Under the pieces are notes generated by a model, which ran no database searches, was not told the origin of the DNA, and saw only the letters and a list, made by a program, of their open reading frames with translations. DNA of 64,000 bases from Cotesia glomerata. Lineage: Eukaryota; Arthropoda; Insecta; Hymenoptera; Braconidae. Shown here one piece after another: positions 60,795-64,000 of the stretch (position 1 is the first letter of the stretch; the number at the start of each line of letters is the position of its first letter). The translations under genes and the position numbers were made by a program. Location of the stretch: contig NC_058159.1 of the NCBI RefSeq assembly GCF_020080835.1, forward strand, positions 9,424,001 through 9,488,000. The letters are read 5' to 3'.

Positions 60795-62724
60795 TCTATA
60801 TATAAATGAGATTTCCACGTATATAGTCACTCATCACGATATCTCTGGAACCAGAAGACCTAGAAACTTGAAATTTTGTAGGAATATTCTTTTTACCGAG
60901 TAGAAGTCAGCTAAGAACGGATTTAACGAAATTCCACCCACAAAGGGGGTTGCGGGGGCGTTAACAATCAAAAATTTCCATTTTTAAACTATAGCTCCTA
61001 TCGACTCCAAATTTAGTAAGAATCTTCTGTAAGAGATCTAGAAATAATCTATGAACGAACTTTACGATATTACACCCCACAGAGGGTTGCGGGGGTGGTC
61101 ATTAACAATGAAAATTTTTAATTTTCAAGCTATAGCTCCTATAGACTCCAAATTTGGGAGGAATTTTTTATAAGTAATGTAAAAATAATTTATGAACGAA
61201 TTTTATGATATCCCACCCCACAGAGGGTTGCGGGGGTGGGTATTAACAATGAAAATTTGTAATTTTCAAGCTATAGCTCCTACAGATTCCAAATTTTATA
61301 GGAAATTTCTGTACGTGATGTAAAAATAATTTATGAACGAATTTTACGATATCCTACCCCAAAGAGGATTGCGGAGGCGTTAACAATAAAAAATTCCCGT
61401 TTTCAAACTATAGCTCTAATAGACTCCAAACTGGGTAGGAATTTTCTGTAAGAGATGTAGAAATAATATAGGAACGAATTTTGCGATAGCTCACCCCACA
61501 GGGGTTTGCGGGGGTGGGTATTTACAATTAAAATTTTTAATTTCAAAGCTATAGCTCCTATAGACTTCAAATTTGATGGGAGTCTTCTATATGTGATATA
61601 GAAATGATCTAAGAACGGATTTTACAACGAATCACCTCCAATAAGGATCGCGGGAGTGGGTGTTGACAATAAAAAATGTTCATTTCCAAAATATAGCTTC
61701 TGAAAACTCTAAATTTGGTAGAAATATTTTATTTCTCCTGTAGAGATCATCTCAAAATGGATTTCAATGAAGTTTACTTCCGATAGGAATTGCGGGGGTG
61801 GGTGTTAAAATCTAAAATTTTAATTTCCAAACTGTAACTTCGACAGACTTCAAATTTGGTGGGAGTCTTCATGTATCATGCCAAGTTCAGCTAAGAATGA
61901 ATTTTATCAAATTCCAACCCCAAAGGGACTGTGGAGGCGTTAACAATGAAAATCTTTCTTTTCAAAACAATAGTTTCTATGGAATCGAAGTTTTATTGGA
62001 ATATTTTATTTTTAATGTAAAAATCATCTCGAATAGGATCTTACGAAATTTCTCTCTCACATAAGAGTGCGGCAGTGATAGTTGTCAAAAAATTCATATT
62101 CTTCAAATATATTTCCTAGAGATATAAAATTTGATAGAATCTTAAGAGAAACAGGTAATTACAGGGATGGCCTCCAAGGTCAACGGATTAAAATATTTTC
62201 CTTTTTTAATAATTATATTTTTTTACCACAATCGTCTCTTTGGCAGCGGCGAAAAAGTCATTGTAAGGTTTCTAAAATTTAACTTTACATGTAGCTATAT
62301 AGTCAACGGACTAAGTATTTTGCATACATTTTATTTTTGCTGATCACATAACCAATGAATTGTTCTTATTACGGGATCGCGGGAATGTAACAGATTAAAA
62401 TGAAAACATTTTCTAAACACTTGAGATGTGGAAAAGAAATTTGGCTATTCATTTTAAGAGATTTCGTAAAATCAAAAATTAAAATCGTAAATCCAAAAAT
62501 GATTATTCTTTTTTGGAGAAAGCCACGGGAATGTTATAGTAATTGCACATTGAAAGTTACAATGGATATTCGCTAGAATTATGACATGGATAAAAGGTAC
62601 AGGCCAATCCGATAGAATTTTGAATCTGTGCAAGTCAGAACAATACTCCAATTGAATTTCAAGTCTAGATCTCAAAAAATACAATTCTATAAAGTACCCA
62701 GCGGAGCGGGTGGGTAACAGCTAG
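60795..62724 (+). mobile_element. Helitron C with an internal 140-bp repeat array
   Basis: Starts TCTATATATAAATGAG after an A, ends AACAGCTAG before a T, with the hairpin CCCAGCGGAGCGGG upstream of the end. The 3' end matches Helitrons A and B over at least 150 bases; the 5' part is different and consists of the repeat array below. Confidence 0.85.
60860..62140. repeat. Nine diverged ~140-bp tandem units
   Basis: The phrase AGAGGGTTGCGGGGGTGGG and the following ATTAACAATGAAAATTT recur near 60940, 61078, 61218, 61360, 61498, 61640, 61780, 61920 and 62060, spaced about 140 bases. Each unit also holds CTATAGCTCCTATAGACTCC or a variant. Copies are diverged, so the array is old or in gene-conversion balance. 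Confidence 0.85.
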
Positions 62725-62772
62725 TTTAATATAAATTAATATTAAAAAATATGATACTGAAATTAGCTGACA

Positions 62773-63531
62773 CTTGTCCACTTTTTGATTTCATATAAAA
62801 AATAAATTAGTATTAAAAAATTATTTTAAGAATTGCATTCACGGTTTTTTTTTTTTTTAATTTCTCCTGGGAATTTTTAAAAAATTTAATATATAGTAGT
62901 TATTATTTGAAACAAAAAAAAAAGTCATAAAAATGGTCATTTGTATCTGTTAATTTCATAATCATTAAAAAACGTTCTGTAATATTCCAGAAACGTTACA
63001 ATTTTTTAAAATTCTCTTGGATTTCTCGAAAATTTCTATACCTTCCAAGTCTTGCCAGAATTTTTCAAAATATTGAAAAAAGACAATAAATACGTTGAAT
63101 TTAAAATCTGAAAATCAAAGATATTTTTTAAATTAAATTAAACCGTAAAATTATAAATAATAATTTTTTTTAAGTGTTAAAGATTTATGAATAACAATAT
63201 TTTAAAAAATATCTACCAAAAATCTAAATTTAAATAAAATAAAATTACCGCCAGTTTTCAAGTTTACGCGCTTGCGCAACTTTGACATAACCAACTAGAT
63301 TTGTTTATAAGTAAGAGGAAAGCACGTGTGTTTATTGTCTATTACTTAAGTTTTAGAATTTTATGTGTAATATTTTTTAAAAATTTATTACATACCCACA
63401 TTTATTAATAAATTATTATTATCAATGTCAATTTCAAAGTAATAATTATTTACGTTGAAAAAAATTTTTTAAAACTGTTAAATATTTTGTAAATTTAAAG
63501 TGAACAGTTGTTGTTGATAAAATTGTTCAGA
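62773..63531. other. Intergenic before the last gene
   Basis: AT-rich; the 250 bases before 63532 are the likely promoter and 5' UTR of the plus-strand gene. Nothing else recognised. Confidence 0.45.
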
Positions 63532-64000
63532 ATGAATGCAGAAAAAATATTGAAAAACAAGTCAACTTATTATAACTTGACTCAAGAGTTTAATCTTTCT
63601 GATACTTTGACTAATTTAATCAGAGAAGAGCTTGAAATAAATAGTGATTCAAGTGAATTATTTAATGTCAATTGTTATAATAACTTAAAGACGTTGGATA
63701 ATGTTGGAAATTTACCAGCACAGGATGTTAATAATGAGAGATTAACGTGTACAGAGTTGAAGCCAGTTGACTTTAACGTATCGTCATGCTTTAAATCGTC
63801 GCCGACAAAAATATCAGCTACAAAAAATTTTAAAAATGTCAACGGTAAGACAAATCCAAGGAGGCTTGGTTATTCTAAAAAACGTAGGAGTAGAAATATT
63901 AACAAACGAAACTTGACAACCAATGAATCTCTGAAACAAGGTGCTGATGTTAATCATCATACAGTTGTTGCAAGTAATTTTGACAATGAAAGTAAAGAAA
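63532..64000 (+). CDS. Start of an uncharacterised gene, cut by the window edge
   Basis: An ATG at 63532 opens a frame that stays open for 156 codons to the edge. The protein is hydrophilic, rich in Asn, Lys and Ser, with a basic cluster (YSKKRRSRNINKR, about residues 117-129) that could be a nuclear localisation signal. No domain recognised. A CAG directly before the AATG may be a splice acceptor, in which case coding could begin further upstream. Confidence 0.6.
   Translation, partial: MNAEKILKNKSTYYNLTQEFNLSDTLTNLIREELEINSDSSELFNVNCYNNLKTLDNVGNLPAQDVNNERLTCTELKPVDFNVSSCFKSSPTKISATKNFKNVNGKTNPRRLGYSKKRRSRNINKRNLTTNESLKQGADVNHHTVVASNFDNESKE

Larger units (their letters stand above)
60718..62772. 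mobile_element. MITE with TGTCAGCTAATTTCAGTAT ends, split by Helitron C
   Basis: Left end TGTCAGCTAATTTCAGTATC and right end its complement, ending AAATTAGCTGACA. Nearly all of the span between them is Helitron C; removing it leaves a hairpin of about 125 bp. Confidence 0.7.

Noticed and set aside
60860..62140. 140-bp repeats as a possible gene or CRISPR-like array
   Set aside because: Units are diverged with stops in all frames and lie within Helitron ends.

Overview
The window is a stretch of an AT-rich insect nuclear genome. Spliced genes have GT-AG introns, and intergenic DNA is full of small DNA transposons, SINEs, Helitrons and LINE fragments. A tandem pair of ankyrin-repeat genes with a PRANC-like C-terminus points to a hymenopteran, most likely a parasitoid wasp, because PRANC proteins outside poxviruses and Wolbachia are best known from parasitoids such as Nasonia and braconids. 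The species itself cannot be read from the sequence.

Layout, left to right. 1-10879 (minus): a secreted modular serine protease of the insect ModSP/HP14 type, with signal peptide, a very long Asn/Ser/Gln-rich region, two CCP-type modules and a trypsin-fold domain that runs off the left edge. A Helitron lies in one of its introns and itself holds a MITE that holds a SINE. 11-14 kb: a repeat family with CTTCCCGCTAA ends, whose internal (TG)n tract is the insertion site of an R1-clade-like LINE tail. 14060-20797 (plus): an SPA17-like RIIa + IQ protein whose 5.9 kb intron hosts an intronless, antisense ariadne-1-type RBR E3 ligase copy (16398-17873). A second IQ module follows at 21067-21362. 21630-25377 (minus): a four-exon gene of unknown function. 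26.4-30.8 kb: further copies of the CTTCCCGCTAA family, a SINE, a Helitron carrying a foldback element with 9-bp target duplication, and a TTAA-flanked MITE. 34341-41687 (minus): a 13-exon KHDC4 (BLOM7) homologue, a KH-domain splicing-associated protein. 42429-48782: a 6.35 kb P element with a perfect 30-bp terminal inverted repeat, an 8-bp target duplication and a ten-exon THAP transposase carrying single-base frameshifts. 50284-51909 and 53669-55324 (minus): the ankyrin-PRANC pair. 56.8-58 kb: a 1.17 kb transposon related in its ends to one at 18.7-19.9 kb. 58909-60144 (minus): Alg2 mannosyltransferase. 60.7-62.8 kb: a Helitron built largely of nine ~140-bp repeats, nested in a MITE. 63532-end (plus): the start of an unknown gene.

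The host genes do not form a pathway: immunity-type protease, sperm-type RIIa protein, ubiquitin ligase copy, splicing factor and N-glycosylation enzyme are simply neighbours. The most interesting parts are the ankyrin-PRANC pair (a family with a history of exchange between viruses, Wolbachia and wasps), the antisense retrogene inside the SPA17-like gene, the near-complete P element, and two transposons that reiterate their own terminal motif internally. All exon joins were made by eye. Splice phases were checked and agree throughout the protease, the SPA17-like gene to 20797, the unknown four-exon gene and KHDC4.
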